A stretch of 64,000 nt of DNA from Yersinia aldovae ATCC 35236 (GTDB taxonomy: Bacteria > Pseudomonadota > Gammaproteobacteria > Enterobacterales > Enterobacteriaceae), in NCBI RefSeq assembly GCF_000173735.1, contig NZ_ACCB01000005.1:81687-145686 (forward strand), read 5' to 3'. The translations under genes and the position numbers were made by a program. Below are positions 19,516 through 29,790 of the stretch, piece after piece; the first letter of the stretch is position 1, and each line of letters begins with the position of its first letter. Under the pieces are notes generated by a model. It ran no database searches. It worked only from the letters and a program-made list of their open reading frames with translations, and had not been told where the DNA came from.

Positions 19516-21288
19516 TCAGCCCTGGTTGAACCAGTTAAGCCAGCGTAATGGCCACGGCCAGCGGCGTCTGTCCTGCGGATTTATCTGTGCGATACGCTCC
19601 TGAATTATACCCAATAAGCTCGGTTGCTGCTCATCTGCGTACACCATGCCGGTTAGTAAGGGTAACGCTTCAGTCACGCTATCAACGGCCCACAGATGGA
19701 ATTGCCCCTGTTGTACCGCCTCAACCACTGCCTGATTCAAACACAGATGGCGGACATTCGTGGTAGGCAGTATCACCCCCTGGCTTCCGGTTAATCCACG
19801 GCGTTGGCAAGCCTCGAAGAAACCTTCAATCTTTTCATTCACACCGCCAATCGGCTGCACATTGCCAAATTGGTCGACAGATCCCGTCACGGCAATTTGC
19901 TGGTTGATGGGTTGGTGAGAAAGCGCACTGACCAATGCGCAAAGTTCAGCCAATGATGCGCTATCGCCATCGACTTCACCATAGGACTGCTCGAAAACAA
20001 TGGAAGCGGAGAAGGGCAGTGGTTGATCAAGTTCTAATTCTGAAATCAAGAATGCCTGCATAATCATCATGCCTTTAGCATGAATATTGCCACCCAGTTC
20101 GGCTTTGCGCTCAACGTCAACAAATTCACCGTCACCCAGATGAACCACGCAGCTAATACGTGCAGGCTCACCAAAAGCATGAGGGTGGCCAGGGTATTCC
20201 AGAACGGACAGGCCATTAATCTGCCCAACAACCTGCCCTTCGGTTTCAACCAGGATCTGCCCCAGTTCAATCTCATCTTGCATTCGTTCAGCAAGATAGC
20301 TTTGTCGCCAATCACGGGCGTTTAGTGCCGATTCCAACGCATTTGCAGTAAGGGTATCTTCTTCGACATACAGTGCGGCTTCTGCCAGTTGATGAGTCAA
20401 CCACTGTGGGCATAATGGCAGGCTACCTTGATCGCCGCTGTAGCGCACCGCCTGACGTAACAGAACCGGCCATGCGTCTGCGGATAGCGGAGGCAACTGC
20501 TTTTGGTGTAGCAGGGTGTTGATGTAGCTACACCATAGCGTCATGCCATCAATATCAACCAGAGGCAGTTCAACTTCAAACTCACCATATATGGCCAGTT
20601 CGCCAAGCTCTGGTTCCATGTCATGGAAATCACCCAGTCCCAGACGGTCACCCACCAATATCAGACGCAGGTCTAGTGGCATCGATGGAATATGAACGGG
20701 CAATGGGCGGGTTTCATCAGGGGGTAACCAGTCAAAGCGCTGTTGCACGATCATTTGTTTCAAACGCAACCACATCAGTGGCTGAGCCTGTAAGGCGCGA
20801 ATTGATAAGATCAACACGCCACCATTAGCTTGATGAACCAGGCCAGGTTGCAGTGTTATTTGATCTTTATACCATCTCATGCAACCAAACAGTTGCTCCG
20901 GTTCAACCCACTCTTGGTAGAGGCAACGTGAACGCGCAGCAAAGCGCTCGTCACCGTGTTGTGCGGGTTGCCAGGTGACAAGGTGGTCTTGCACTTGATA
21001 GTCGCCACCAAACAAGCCAGCGGCTTCTGGTTGCAGCTCTTTAACGGCTTGTGCGATTAATGCCAGATAGTCAGTGCTTTCTTGTGCTTTGATCAGCATA
21101 AAGCGCGGTTTGGATTGTGGATGACAAAACAGTGTCATGCCATTCTCTAACCGGGGCTGAATTGCAGCAAAGGAGATAGGCTCCAACTGGGAGGCAGTAG
21201 CAAATAACGCTTCATAAGGCGTTGTGTTCGGCAGCAGGGACTGCCATTCAAGTCGGTTATTGGTCAAAGTGATAGATGCAATCGTCAA
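19516..21288 (-). CDS. lonH: Lon-like S16 family protease homologue LonH/YcbZ
   Basis: 590 residues, related to Lon but without a clear intact Walker AAA module. The C-terminal S16 protease domain is complete: [17 protein letters not shown] holds the nucleophilic serine (in GDSA) and [14 protein letters not shown] the catalytic lysine. It is preceded by [19 protein letters not shown]. The N-terminal half has [20 protein letters not shown]. The frame opens with TTG at 21288 (MTIASITL; E. coli MTITKLAW), without a strong ribosome site. It is located directly upstream of fabA, as in E. coli. In vivo substrates are not established. Confidence 0.9.
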   Translation of the reverse strand: MTIASITLTNNRLEWQSLLPNTTPYEALFATASQLEPISFAAIQPRLENGMTLFCHPQSKPRFMLIKAQESTDYLALIAQAVKELQPEAAGLFGGDYQVQDHLVTWQPAQHGDERFAARSRCLYQEWVEPEQLFGCMRWYKDQITLQPGLVHQANGGVLILSIRALQAQPLMWLRLKQMIVQQRFDWLPPDETRPLPVHIPSMPLDLRLILVGDRLGLGDFHDMEPELGELAIYGEFEVELPLVDIDGMTLWCSYINTLLHQKQLPPLSADAWPVLLRQAVRYSGDQGSLPLCPQWLTHQLAEAALYVEEDTLTANALESALNARDWRQSYLAERMQDEIELGQILVETEGQVVGQINGLSVLEYPGHPHAFGEPARISCVVHLGDGEFVDVERKAELGGNIHAKGMMIMQAFLISELELDQPLPFSASIVFEQSYGEVDGDSASLAELCALVSALSHQPINQQIAVTGSVDQFGNVQPIGGVNEKIEGFFEACQRRGLTGSQGVILPTTNVRHLCLNQAVVEAVQQGQFHLWAVDSVTEALPLLTGMVYADEQQPSLLGIIQERIAQINPQDRRRWPWPLRWLNWFNQG

Positions 21289-21477
21289 AAAGGGAAAGAG
21301 CGATTATACAAGAATAACGCAGGCTGCATATACGTAGAGTGGCAGTTGGGCGTAAGGAGTAAGATATCAACAGTATTCTGTACGAAAAATAAACTAATCA
21401 TGGTCTTTTAGCAGGGGGGAATTTCGGGTAAAGCTGTTATGCTTGACTTAAGTTACACGGTCACTGAAGAGCTCGCG

Positions 21478-21924
21478 ATGAAATATCAACAACTGGAAAA
21501 CCTGGAAAGTGGTTGGAAATGGGCATATTTGGTAAAAAAGCACCGAGAAGGTGAGGCTATTACCCGCCATATTGAAAATAGCGCAGCCACAGATGCAGTA
21601 GAGCAACTGATTAAACTGGAAAATGAACCCGTTAAGGTGCTGGAGTGGATTGATGTACATATGAATGTCAATCTGGCCACGCGGATGAAGCAGACTATCC
21701 GTGCCCGGCGTAAGCGGCATTTTAATGCGGAACATCAACATACCCGTAAAAAGTCCATCGATCTGGAATTTTTGGTATGGCAGCGTCTGGCTGCATTAGC
21801 CCGCCGCCGTGGCAATACGTTATCAGATACTGTTGTTCAGCTAATTGAAGATGCTGAACGCAAAGAGAAGTATGCCAGCCAGATGTCATCGCTAAAGCAG
21901 GATTTGAAGGATATTCTTGGTTAA
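21478..21924 (+). CDS. matP: Macrodomain Ter protein MatP
   Basis: Binds matS sites and condenses the terminus macrodomain, also linking it to the divisome. 148 residues, starting [15 protein letters not shown] as in E. coli, which decides the ATG at 21478 over an upstream in-frame ATG at 21439. Parts: four-helix bundle, then [20 protein letters not shown] (ribbon of the ribbon-helix-helix), then a C-terminal coiled coil with [18 protein letters not shown]. Convergent with ompA, with a shared terminator. I saw no matS site in the window. Confidence 0.96.
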   Translation: MKYQQLENLESGWKWAYLVKKHREGEAITRHIENSAATDAVEQLIKLENEPVKVLEWIDVHMNVNLATRMKQTIRARRKRHFNAEHQHTRKKSIDLEFLVWQRLAALARRRGNTLSDTVVQLIEDAERKEKYASQMSSLKQDLKDILG

Positions 21925-22026
21925 AAAAGCTAGCCGGTGTGGGCTACCCAAACTGCATAAATCCAGCAAACCTTGTGTGATAAAAGAACCCTGCAACCAC
22001 CTTAATTAGTTCAGGAATGCAGGATA

Positions 22027-22054
22027 AAAAAAACCCCGCAATGCGGGGTTTTTT
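22027..22054. terminator. Bidirectional terminator between matP and ompA
   Basis: Stem ccccgca/tgcgggg with a 1-nt centre, flanked by seven A on the left and six T on the right, so it is T-rich downstream on both strands. It lies just beyond the ompA stop. Confidence 0.9.
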
Positions 22055-22069
22055 ATGAAAGGAGTAAAC

Positions 22070-23122
22070 TTAAGCCTGTGGCTGAGTTACAACTTCTTTG
22101 TAGCCTTTAACTTCGATCTCTACGCGACGATCTGGTGCCAGGCAGTCGATCAGAGCAGCACGTGGTTTCACGTTGTCACAGGTGTTACCAGTAACTGGGT
22201 TTGCTTGGCCTTCACCGCGAGCGGTGATTTTGTCAGCAGGGATACCTTTAGAAACCAGGTAATCACGCACGCTGTCAGCACGACGCTGAGACAGAGCTAA
22301 GTTAGGTGCTGGTTGACCGATGCGGTCAGCAAAGCCCAGAACAACTACAGAACCGTCTTTAGGATCGATAGAGCTCAACTGAGAGTACAGTTGGTCCAGA
22401 GCTTGCTGGCCTTCTGGTTTCAGGTTTGACTTGTTGAAAGCGAACAACACGTCAGATTTCAGTGTGAAACGCTTAGTGTCAACTACTGGAGCTGGCGCTG
22501 GAGCTGGAGCAATTGGTGCTACTGCATCTTCCTGACCGAAACGGTAAGAAACACCTACACTCAACATACCGTTGTCTGGACGAGCACCAACGGTAGCACG
22601 GTCACCGATGTTGTTAATCCACTGGTATTCCATACGGGTTGCCCAGTTTTTAGTCCATGCGTATTCAGCACCCAACGCTACCAGTGGAGAAACACCGGTG
22701 TCGTGGTTGCTATTACGTACGCCACCGATAGAACCGTCAGCATCAGCACGCCAAACCATACCACCCAGACGAGTGTATACGTCCAAGTCTTGTGCAACTG
22801 GGTAGCTCAGTTTAGCTGCCAGTTGAACGCCTTGAGCTTTGAAAGCGCCATTGTTGGTGTCGCCTTTGTAAGGCATACGGCCAAGCCAGTCGTATCCCAT
22901 CTCAAAGCCCAGATATTGGTTTGCTTGGTAACCCAAGAACGCACCAGCACCCAATTGGTCTTTATGAGTTGGGCCATCATTGTTAATGATAGAACCAGAA
23001 TTTTGGTACTGGGACCAACCCAGTTTACCACCGGTGTACCAGGTGTTATCTTTCGGTGCGGCTTGCGCTACTGTAGCGAAACCTGCCAGTGCCACTGCTA
23101 ATGCGATAGCTGTCTTTTTCAT
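22070..23122 (-). CDS. ompA: Outer membrane protein OmpA
   Basis: Major outer-membrane protein linking the membrane to peptidoglycan. 350 residues: signal peptide [21 protein letters not shown]; eight-stranded beta barrel (~22-190); proline/alanine hinge [16 protein letters not shown]-terminal OmpA/MotB domain with [20 protein letters not shown] and a disulphide pair around [16 protein letters not shown]. The start at 23122 is fixed by the signal peptide and its GAGG ribosome site; the longer frame to 23152 only reads into the leader. Own bidirectional terminator. Confidence 0.98.
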   Translation of the reverse strand: MKKTAIALAVALAGFATVAQAAPKDNTWYTGGKLGWSQYQNSGSIINNDGPTHKDQLGAGAFLGYQANQYLGFEMGYDWLGRMPYKGDTNNGAFKAQGVQLAAKLSYPVAQDLDVYTRLGGMVWRADADGSIGGVRNSNHDTGVSPLVALGAEYAWTKNWATRMEYQWINNIGDRATVGARPDNGMLSVGVSYRFGQEDAVAPIAPAPAPAPVVDTKRFTLKSDVLFAFNKSNLKPEGQQALDQLYSQLSSIDPKDGSVVVLGFADRIGQPAPNLALSQRRADSVRDYLVSKGIPADKITARGEGQANPVTGNTCDNVKPRAALIDCLAPDRRVEIEVKGYKEVVTQPQA

Positions 23123-23123
23123 T

Positions 23124-23142
23124 TTACGCCTCGTTATCATCC
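23124..23142 (-). promoter_or_regulatory. ompA ribosome-binding region, likely MicA sRNA target
   Basis: On the minus strand the sequence before the ATG reads ggatgataacgaggcgtaa, nearly the same as the E. coli ompA leader that pairs with MicA. A long AT-rich leader precedes it, as known for the stable ompA mRNA. Pairing is inferred; micA itself is not in the window. Confidence 0.5.
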
Positions 23143-23481
23143 AAATAGGCAATGAGCTTTTAATAGCTAAGCCCTTGGTTAAAATTCTTCGTCAAGGTTT
23201 TAACGCTCCCGTTAATCACGCTGCCAGTATAATTTGGCGTTTTAGAGCAACCTTGGCGATGTAAAGTCTACAACGTGGCGCGAAAGTTACAAGTGTGATG
23301 TGATAAACCGCCTGAAAAAAAAAGCAGAATTATACATAATGTTTAACGATTTAGCGGTAAAAATGGTGGTTTTCTATACCTTGTTTTTCATCGGAAGCCG
23401 CATTCCGACTCGCTTTATGGGGGTTTAGCAGGACTAAGCCCTAAATATTGTAATTTTTCATGGGATAAATCCTAAATTTAC
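23143..23481 (-). promoter_or_regulatory. ompA upstream region
   Basis: About 340 bp between sulA and ompA, both on the minus strand, with no gene. It should contain the ompA promoter and the long 5' leader. An A/T-rich block lies at 23320-23350, and no clear sulA terminator was seen. Confidence 0.4.
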
Positions 23482-23988
23482 TTAATGATACAAAGAAGAA
23501 TGAATTTTTAACGTTGCGCACTGTCCTTGGTGCAGTTTTGTGTCATCTAACGGATGCATAATAAAGCCGTAAGCGTTGCCTAATTTTGCAGCTAAACGTA
23601 ACCTAATGCGGTCATCTTCTGATAGCTCAGGCAGCCACCCTAACACCACACTATAATTTCCTGTCAGTAATGCTTTTTCCATCGCCTCAACGGTCGACAA
23701 TGGATTGATTTGGCTTAGCTGTACGACTTTATTTATAGGCAAACCTGATTGCTGTAGCCACCGACGACATAATTTCTTATGGGGCGTCAGCCATAAAAGC
23801 CAGCGGGATTGTTTACCCAGTTGTTGCAGTAAAGGAAGCAGTAATTGGGCCACCGCTGGTTGGTTCTCGCTGTATACAAGTTCACTGATAAGACCGCTGT
23901 CCGCCGGTGCATCGACTCTTTCCGGTGAGTGGCTGGTAATAAGAGACTGATGATTAGCATGATAAGGTTTTAGTGATTGAGTACGCAT
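23482..23988 (-). CDS. sulA: SOS cell-division inhibitor SulA
   Basis: Blocks FtsZ polymerisation during DNA damage and is degraded by Lon. 168 residues, ending KIHSSLYH, close to the E. coli C-terminus KIHSNLYH that Lon recognises. Conserved blocks: [49 protein letters not shown] and YGFIMHPL. I start at 23988 because AGCGAGG precedes it; the frame is open to 24033, but that would overlap the LexA box. The gene is expected to be repressed by LexA. Confidence 0.95.
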   Translation of the reverse strand: MRTQSLKPYHANHQSLITSHSPERVDAPADSGLISELVYSENQPAVAQLLLPLLQQLGKQSRWLLWLTPHKKLCRRWLQQSGLPINKVVQLSQINPLSTVEAMEKALLTGNYSVVLGWLPELSEDDRIRLRLAAKLGNAYGFIMHPLDDTKLHQGQCATLKIHSSLYH

Positions 23989-24010
23989 TGTGAACCTCGC
24001 TTGCGGTGTG

Positions 24011-24026
24011 CTGTATGTATATACAG
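24011..24026. promoter_or_regulatory. LexA box of sulA
   Basis: ctgtatgtatatacag matches CTGT-N8-ACAG exactly, 23 bp before the sulA start. This is the expected SOS operator. Confidence 0.92.
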
Positions 24027-24217
24027 TAGTCACTGTTTAAGTGAAGATCAACTAAATTTTTACAAGACGCTTCGCATAATTGTGATGAAAATAGGTGTAA
24101 ATCCATTTTGTGTTTGGCTCAGAATTCTATATTGCGTATTTTTTAATTAGTTGTTCCTCTTACACTTATGGTTAGTCGATAGGGATGTTGGATCAGATTT
24201 TTACTAAAGGAATAGTC

Positions 24218-24853
24218 ATGAAGAATAATTCAGAAAAAAGGATCACTCAGGCGAAGATTCGTTTTGATTTTTTAGGTCAGATAACCGCACGCTCACAATT
24301 TGGCGGCTATGGTCTGTTGGTTAACGGCGTTATGTTTGCGGTAATTTCTGAGGGTGAAATGTATTTACGCGCTAATAATGAGGTGGAAAGCCTGTTTCGC
24401 GCCAAAGGGATGGTTAACTTTGTCTATGCTAAACGCGGGGTGCCGGTGCTGCTGCGTTACTACTGGGTTGATCCAGCATTGTGGGGTGAAGAGCTGACTT
24501 TAAACAGCTTTGTCAGGCAGGCTTATCAAGGGGCCAAGGCTGAACTTTTAATTAAGAAAGGCCCAGTCGTTCGGTTGAAAGATTTACCGAACCTCAGTGC
24601 CAGCCTTGAGCGACTACTGTGGAAAGTGGGGATTAAGAATGCGGCCGAATTAAGGCTTGAAGGTGCTAAACGTTGTTATCTGAAGTTGCGTGCGCTGAGG
24701 CATTCTCTTGGCATTAATGTCTTATTAGCGTTGGCTGGGGCGATTAGCGGTTACCACTACGCAGCACTACCGGTAATGATTCGCAGTGAGCTGACCGAAT
24801 GGTTTGAACAGCATTTTCGGCCAGCTAAAGACTCAAAATACGAAATATCCTAA
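24218..24853 (+). CDS. sxy: Competence regulator Sxy/TfoX
   Basis: Co-activator that directs CRP to CRP-S competence promoters. 211 residues. N-terminal TfoX domain (GQITARSQFGGYGLLVNGVMFAVISEGEMYLRA region) and C-terminal TfoX helical domain (LKDLPNLSASLERLLWKVGIKNAAELR). ATG 24218 chosen for AAAGGA 6 nt upstream; an in-frame ATG at 24185 lacks support. Divergent from sulA, sharing ~230 bp. Downstream yccS converges. Function in DNA uptake is inferred from E. coli. Confidence 0.9.
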   Translation: MKNNSEKRITQAKIRFDFLGQITARSQFGGYGLLVNGVMFAVISEGEMYLRANNEVESLFRAKGMVNFVYAKRGVPVLLRYYWVDPALWGEELTLNSFVRQAYQGAKAELLIKKGPVVRLKDLPNLSASLERLLWKVGIKNAAELRLEGAKRCYLKLRALRHSLGINVLLALAGAISGYHYAALPVMIRSELTEWFEQHFRPAKDSKYEIS

Positions 24854-24868
24854 CGGGACAGAGAATAT

Positions 24869-27004
24869 TTAGTCTGCCTGACTAATCTGTTTATTCAACT
24901 CGCTGAGTTCCGGTAATAGTTCAAGCAATAAGCCTATTTGTTGTAAAACCAGTTGGTCTTTGCTTTCCGGATCTGGATTGCACTGCTGCAGCCGGGTGGA
25001 TAAGCGTGATAATACGTGAGACATATTTTCACGGTCAGGCTGCTGTTGTTCAAGAGTTCCTTCGACATAACAAATGGCATCATTGAGTAAATTTAGTGTG
25101 ATGGAATTGGTCAGTTTTTCGCGATGAGCTCCCAGAGCAGAGATATAGCTCAACATAGTGTGATTTAGACACAGTAAGCGGAATGCCGCCTCCTGAGTTT
25201 CTTTATCATTTTTGGGTTCTGCTGACATATTTGAAATAACTGAAGCCAGCTCTGCATCGCAATTATGTGCATCCCGGCGTGCGATACGATAGGGCAGGCT
25301 ATTATCCTTGCCTTGATAGTATTGCACCAGGATGGCATCGAGATAACGGCAGTTGGCGTTAAATGTTTTATGTACCACGGCCGGCAGTTGGCGAAACTTC
25401 CAATCCGGCCAAATAAAGCTGACAGCGACCCAGGCTATGGCACAGCCCAATAAGGTATCGAATACGCGTGGTGCGGCGACCTCAAACCCTTCTCCCAGCA
25501 GGTTAAAACATAATAAGACCAGCAGGGTAATAAACATGGTGGCGTGGGCATACTGGACATTGCGGAAAGCAAAGAACAAAACACCGGTAATGACTATCAG
25601 GAGTAATTGTCCTTCAATCGAAGGGACAAAATAAAGAATCGGCAGGCCAGCCAATATTCCTGCCAAGGTGCCGATGATGCGCAGCGCAAGGCGGCGGCGT
25701 GTTGCGTTATAGTTCGGTTGGCAGACAAAAAGGCTGGTTAGCAGAATCCAGTAACCATGCCGCATCCCGGTAAATTGAATAAATGCATATCCTACACACA
25801 GGACTACCGACATCCGTACCGCATGACGAAATAGAGCCGATTGTGGTGTCAGATGGCGGCTGATGCGCAGCTTGATATCACTCCAGCCGGTGATGTGGTC
25901 ATCGGACAGGCGATTTTCGGGTTGTGGCCCCTTAGCCAATACTTGCTCTGATTCGATCCCCGCTAGCTGGGCATCAATGGCACGTAAGTTTTTTAGTAAG
26001 TGAGAGAGTGCTTTGACCTGCGGGCTATTTTCATTTTGCACCAATGTTCTTGCCAGTGCCGCATCTAAGAATGTAAATACTCGTTCGAAGTGCGGGTCAT
26101 GCTGATATTTCTGCCGCATCAGGATTGACTGCGAAAGTTGCATACAGGCTCTGGCCTGCATACTCAATAAACGCTGGAAGCGGAATAGCACGTCACTGTA
26201 GCGGAATTTCTCGCGTAACACCTGATATTGCACATGCGATGAACTGGCTCGTTCATGAATGTCTTGTGCGACAAAATAGTAGTGCAGCGTTCGCCGGGTT
26301 TCGCGTTGGCCGCGATCGCCTTTTAACCGGGTCACAAGGGACGCTTTGGCCTGGTTTAATGTCGTCACTAAGGTGCTATTAGCCATTGCGACATTAATCA
26401 GAGGTTGATCGACACCCGATTCAATATCAGGGTCGAATAGGTTGGCTTTGGCTTCCAGATAATGCGCCAACTGCTGATAACAGCGCGCCAGATTATCCTG
26501 CAACGGGCGGATAGGAAAAATAAGATGTCCGCACAGCGTCAGCACGTTATACCAGACCGCGCCCAGTATCAGTAATAACGGTTGTTGGTACCAGATGTGG
26601 TACATTGAGGTTCCCAACATGGTGTAGATGGCGATGAGCAATGCACCGAAAGCGATGGTTGCATAGCGTTGCCCCAATGCCCCCAGCAGAATGAAAACGC
26701 AGGTGGAGCAGGTCAGGCCAACAGCAAAAAACCACGGATAAGGAAATAACAACTCGATGGACGCGGAAGCGATAAAAAAGCAAATTAACGTAATAAATAA
26801 GTTACGCAACCGCCCAGCCAGCCGGTCATCGAGATCAGTCAGCGCCGCAGCGACGACCCCCAGCGTTAAGGGGATCGTCAGCTTTGGTTGTTCAATCCAC
26901 CACGGAACCGCCGTTACTCCCACCAATGCAATAAAAATACGGACATGATAAAGCAGGCTGCTATTGTAGACATAACGGCGTAAACCAGTGACGAAAGTGA
27001 GCAC
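24869..27004 (-). CDS. yccS: FUSC-family inner membrane protein YccS
   Basis: 711-residue inner-membrane protein of the YccS/YhfK family, related to aromatic acid exporters; its substrate is unknown. Two clusters of membrane segments: ~15-160 (IFIALVGVTAVPWW...GAVWYNVLTLCGHLIFP) and ~395-525 (RMSVVLCVGYAFIQ...LLGCAIAWVAVSFIWPDW). Each is followed by a large cytoplasmic helical domain. The start is GTG at 27004, with GAGG a few bases upstream. Follows yccF on the same strand (22-bp gap), probably one transcript. Confidence 0.92.
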   Translation of the reverse strand: MLTFVTGLRRYVYNSSLLYHVRIFIALVGVTAVPWWIEQPKLTIPLTLGVVAAALTDLDDRLAGRLRNLFITLICFFIASASIELLFPYPWFFAVGLTCSTCVFILLGALGQRYATIAFGALLIAIYTMLGTSMYHIWYQQPLLLILGAVWYNVLTLCGHLIFPIRPLQDNLARCYQQLAHYLEAKANLFDPDIESGVDQPLINVAMANSTLVTTLNQAKASLVTRLKGDRGQRETRRTLHYYFVAQDIHERASSSHVQYQVLREKFRYSDVLFRFQRLLSMQARACMQLSQSILMRQKYQHDPHFERVFTFLDAALARTLVQNENSPQVKALSHLLKNLRAIDAQLAGIESEQVLAKGPQPENRLSDDHITGWSDIKLRISRHLTPQSALFRHAVRMSVVLCVGYAFIQFTGMRHGYWILLTSLFVCQPNYNATRRRLALRIIGTLAGILAGLPILYFVPSIEGQLLLIVITGVLFFAFRNVQYAHATMFITLLVLLCFNLLGEGFEVAAPRVFDTLLGCAIAWVAVSFIWPDWKFRQLPAVVHKTFNANCRYLDAILVQYYQGKDNSLPYRIARRDAHNCDAELASVISNMSAEPKNDKETQEAAFRLLCLNHTMLSYISALGAHREKLTNSITLNLLNDAICYVEGTLEQQQPDRENMSHVLSRLSTRLQQCNPDPESKDQLVLQQIGLLLELLPELSELNKQISQAD

Positions 27005-27026
27005 AAAAACCTCTAAAACTGAAAAT

Positions 27027-27479
27027 TCAGCGTTGCTGATACTGGCGTTTGGCGTTAGCCATTCTCGCTTGTTGTGCCATTTCTACAGAAACAACACGGC
27101 GACCCACCGGCCATAAGGCGATGGCTGCGATTTTAAAATTGGCAATACCAACCGGAATTCCGATGATAGTTAGACATTGCACAATCCCTGTGGCGATATG
27201 AGATAAACACAGCCACCAACCAAACAGAATAAACCAGACGATATTGAGCAAAGAGCCGCCGGTTGTCAGCAGAGCATTACTTTTTTCGGGGTATAATTCA
27301 TTGACATGGATCGCCTCATTACCATAAGGGAGAAATGACAGTTTGGTAATTTCCCAGCAAGAGCGGGTTAATGGTAAGGTGAAAATCAGAATGACGCTGA
27401 CCACTGTGGCGACTAACCAGCCCAGTGTTGTGAAGAAACCACCTAAAACAAAATTAAGAATATTCAGTACAGTACGCAT
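27027..27479 (-). CDS. yccF: Inner membrane protein YccF
   Basis: 150 residues with two DUF307 (YccF) domains and about four hydrophobic segments: VLNILNFVLGGFFTTLGWL, then LIFTLPLTRSCWEITKLS, then IVWFILFGWWLCLSHIATG and the repeat IPVGIANFKIAAIALWPVGR. The start MRTVLNILNFVLGG equals E. coli YccF and fixes 27479; the upstream in-frame extension is not conserved. Function unknown. Upstream of yccS and divergent from helD. Confidence 0.92.
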   Translation of the reverse strand: MRTVLNILNFVLGGFFTTLGWLVATVVSVILIFTLPLTRSCWEITKLSFLPYGNEAIHVNELYPEKSNALLTTGGSLLNIVWFILFGWWLCLSHIATGIVQCLTIIGIPVGIANFKIAAIALWPVGRRVVSVEMAQQARMANAKRQYQQR

Positions 27480-27671
27480 AGTGATTAATCTGCCTCGCTG
27501 AATAAAAAAACCGCAGTGCGGATGAGTGATAACCAAGGTTAACCATTTTACACGAATAACGTGGGTTAGTTTCCGTGGTCAACTATCGGATACCTGTTGT
27601 TTAAACTCAATTATTTTATTTACACTCTCTTATGTTATTTCAATTCACTTAATACGAGTTATGACGCAGAT

Positions 27672-29726
27672 ATGGAACTTAAAGCGACATCCTTTGGCAA
27701 ACATCTGGCTCAGCACCCCTATAACCGGGTTCGCTTGCTCAATGCGGGGATCGAGGTCTGTGGTGATAAACATCAATATCTGATCCCCTTTAACCAACTG
27801 GTCAATATTCAATGTAAGCGCGGTATCGTCTGGGGCGAGTTAGAGTTTGAGCTGCCTGAGCAGCAGGTCGTGCGCTTGCATGGCACTGAATGGCAGGAGA
27901 CTCTGCGTTTCTATCAGCATTTGGTGGGGATTTGGCAGCTATGGAGTGAGGAGATGAGCCAGGTTTGTGCAGCAGTTTTGCATAAACAAGTGGAATCAAT
28001 TAAGCGGATTGAGCAACAAGATAAATGGTTTAAACGCAGTGAGCTGGGCCAATTGCAAGCGGCTATCCGAGAGGCGTTCGGGGCATTACCGTTGCCGGTG
28101 CAGCGGCTAACGGAATTTGAATCTTGTCGGGCGGATTACGAACAGTGCTTGCGCTGGTTGCAGCAAGGCAACCGAAGCGTTGAGCGGCGTAATCAGTTGT
28201 GGGCTGATCGTGTGCTGGTGGAGTATCAGGACTTCTTCCAGCAGGTAGAAACATCACCACTTAATGAATCGCAGCGTCGGGCGGTGGTGAACGGTGAAGA
28301 TTCGGTATTGGTGCTGGCAGGTGCCGGGAGCGGTAAGACATCTGTGCTAGTGGCCCGAGCTGGTTGGTTGCTACGCCGTAATGAGGCTCTCCCTGAACAA
28401 ATCTTATTATTGGCCTTCGGCCGCCAGGCGGCGGATGAAATGAATAGCCGCATTAAGCAACGTTTGGCCGTTGATGATATTCAAGCCAAAACTTTCCATG
28501 CATTAGCATTGCAGATAATTCAGCAAGGTAGCCGCAAAACACCGGTGATAAGCAAACTGGAGTCTGATAGTCAGGCCAGAAGGTCGCTGCTGATTACACA
28601 TTGGCAGCAGCAATGTAGCGAGAAGAAAGCACAAGCCAAGGGCTGGCGTGAATGGCTCACCGATGAGTTGGAGTGGGAGATAGACGAGGGCAATTTCTGG
28701 CAGGATAAGCGCCTGGCGGCCAGATTGGCAGGGCGATTGGAGCGCTGGCTTGGGCTGATGCGGATGCACGGGGGGAGCCAGGCAGAAATGATTGAACAGG
28801 CTGATGATGAAGTGCGTGACCTGTTCCAGAAACGTATCCGGCTGATGGCACCGCTATTAAAAGCATGGAAAGCCGCGCTTAAAGAAGAGGGTGCGGTTGA
28901 TTTCTCCGGGCTGATACATCAAGCGGTTAACCTGTTGGAAAAAGGGCGTTTTGTCAGCCCGTGGAAGCATATTTTAGTGGATGAGTTTCAGGATATCTCG
29001 CCACAGCGCGCAATGTTACTTGCGGCATTGCGCAAGCAAAACAAACAAACGAGCCTGTTTGTCGTGGGCGATGATTGGCAAGCGATTTACCGTTTCAGCG
29101 GCGCAGAGCTTTCGCTAACCACCTCTTTTAGTGAGAATTTTGGTGAGAGTGCCGAATGTGCCTTAGATACCACTTATCGCTTTAATGACAGAATTGGTGA
29201 TATTGCCAACCGGTTTATTCAGCAAAACCCCTATCAACTGAAAAAACCGCTTAACAGCCTGAGCAAAGGCAGTAAAAAGTCAGTGGTTGTCTTGCCGCAT
29301 GAACAGCTTGAAGCGTTGCTGGATAAGCTGAGTGGTTTTGTTAAAGATGACGAACGTATCCTGATTTTGGCGCGTTATCATCACTTACGGCCAGAAATCC
29401 TGCAAAAAGCAGCGACACGTTGGCCGAAATTAGCTATTGATTTTATGACTATTCATGCCAGTAAAGGGCAGCAGGCAGATTATGTGATTATTGCCGGGTT
29501 ACATGAAGGGAGTGATGGATTCCCGGCTGTAGCGCGCGAATCCGTATTGGAGGAGGTGCTGCTACCTGCCCCAGAGGATTTCCCTGATGCCGAAGAGCGG
29601 CGTTTACTTTATGTTGCCATTACCCGTGCTCGGCATCAGGTGTGGTTACTGCAAGACACCCGGCGGCCATCGTGTTTTGTTGAGCAACTCAGTGAGTTGG
29701 GCGTTCCAGTTCAGCGTAAACCCTAG
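27672..29726 (+). CDS. helD: DNA helicase IV
   Basis: UvrD/Rep-type superfamily 1 helicase. 684 residues as in E. coli, beginning MELKATSFGKHLAQHPYNRV, which decides for ATG 27672 over an ATG at 27597. Motif I (Walker A) GAGSGKTSVLVAR near residue 215; motif II VDEFQDIS; motif III VGDDWQAIYRFSGA; motif IV LDTTYRF; motif V FMTIHASKGQQADYV; motif VI VAITRARHQ. It follows, 193 bp away, the divergent yccF. Convergent with mgsA. Confidence 0.97.
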   Translation: MELKATSFGKHLAQHPYNRVRLLNAGIEVCGDKHQYLIPFNQLVNIQCKRGIVWGELEFELPEQQVVRLHGTEWQETLRFYQHLVGIWQLWSEEMSQVCAAVLHKQVESIKRIEQQDKWFKRSELGQLQAAIREAFGALPLPVQRLTEFESCRADYEQCLRWLQQGNRSVERRNQLWADRVLVEYQDFFQQVETSPLNESQRRAVVNGEDSVLVLAGAGSGKTSVLVARAGWLLRRNEALPEQILLLAFGRQAADEMNSRIKQRLAVDDIQAKTFHALALQIIQQGSRKTPVISKLESDSQARRSLLITHWQQQCSEKKAQAKGWREWLTDELEWEIDEGNFWQDKRLAARLAGRLERWLGLMRMHGGSQAEMIEQADDEVRDLFQKRIRLMAPLLKAWKAALKEEGAVDFSGLIHQAVNLLEKGRFVSPWKHILVDEFQDISPQRAMLLAALRKQNKQTSLFVVGDDWQAIYRFSGAELSLTTSFSENFGESAECALDTTYRFNDRIGDIANRFIQQNPYQLKKPLNSLSKGSKKSVVVLPHEQLEALLDKLSGFVKDDERILILARYHHLRPEILQKAATRWPKLAIDFMTIHASKGQQADYVIIAGLHEGSDGFPAVARESVLEEVLLPAPEDFPDAEERRLLYVAITRARHQVWLLQDTRRPSCFVEQLSELGVPVQRKP

Positions 29727-29762
29727 CAGCAATCACTTAACGGGTTGTTTCTGATGATAAAA

Positions 29763-29782
29763 CCGGTGGTGGCGACCACCGG
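29763..29782 (-). terminator. Terminator of mgsA
   Basis: 8-bp stem ccggtggt/accaccgg with a 4-nt loop; on the minus strand it is followed by ttttatc. It lies in the gap between convergent helD and mgsA. Confidence 0.7.
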
Positions 29783-29790
29783 CAAGTGGC

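Noticed and set aside
21478..21924. matS sites for MatP (GTGACRNYGTCAC)
   Set aside because: Looked for the motif by eye along the window and found no convincing copy; a computed scan would be decisive.
22703..23101. 132-codon antisense frame in ompA
   Set aside because: Complement of a highly biased gene; not a protein I recognise.
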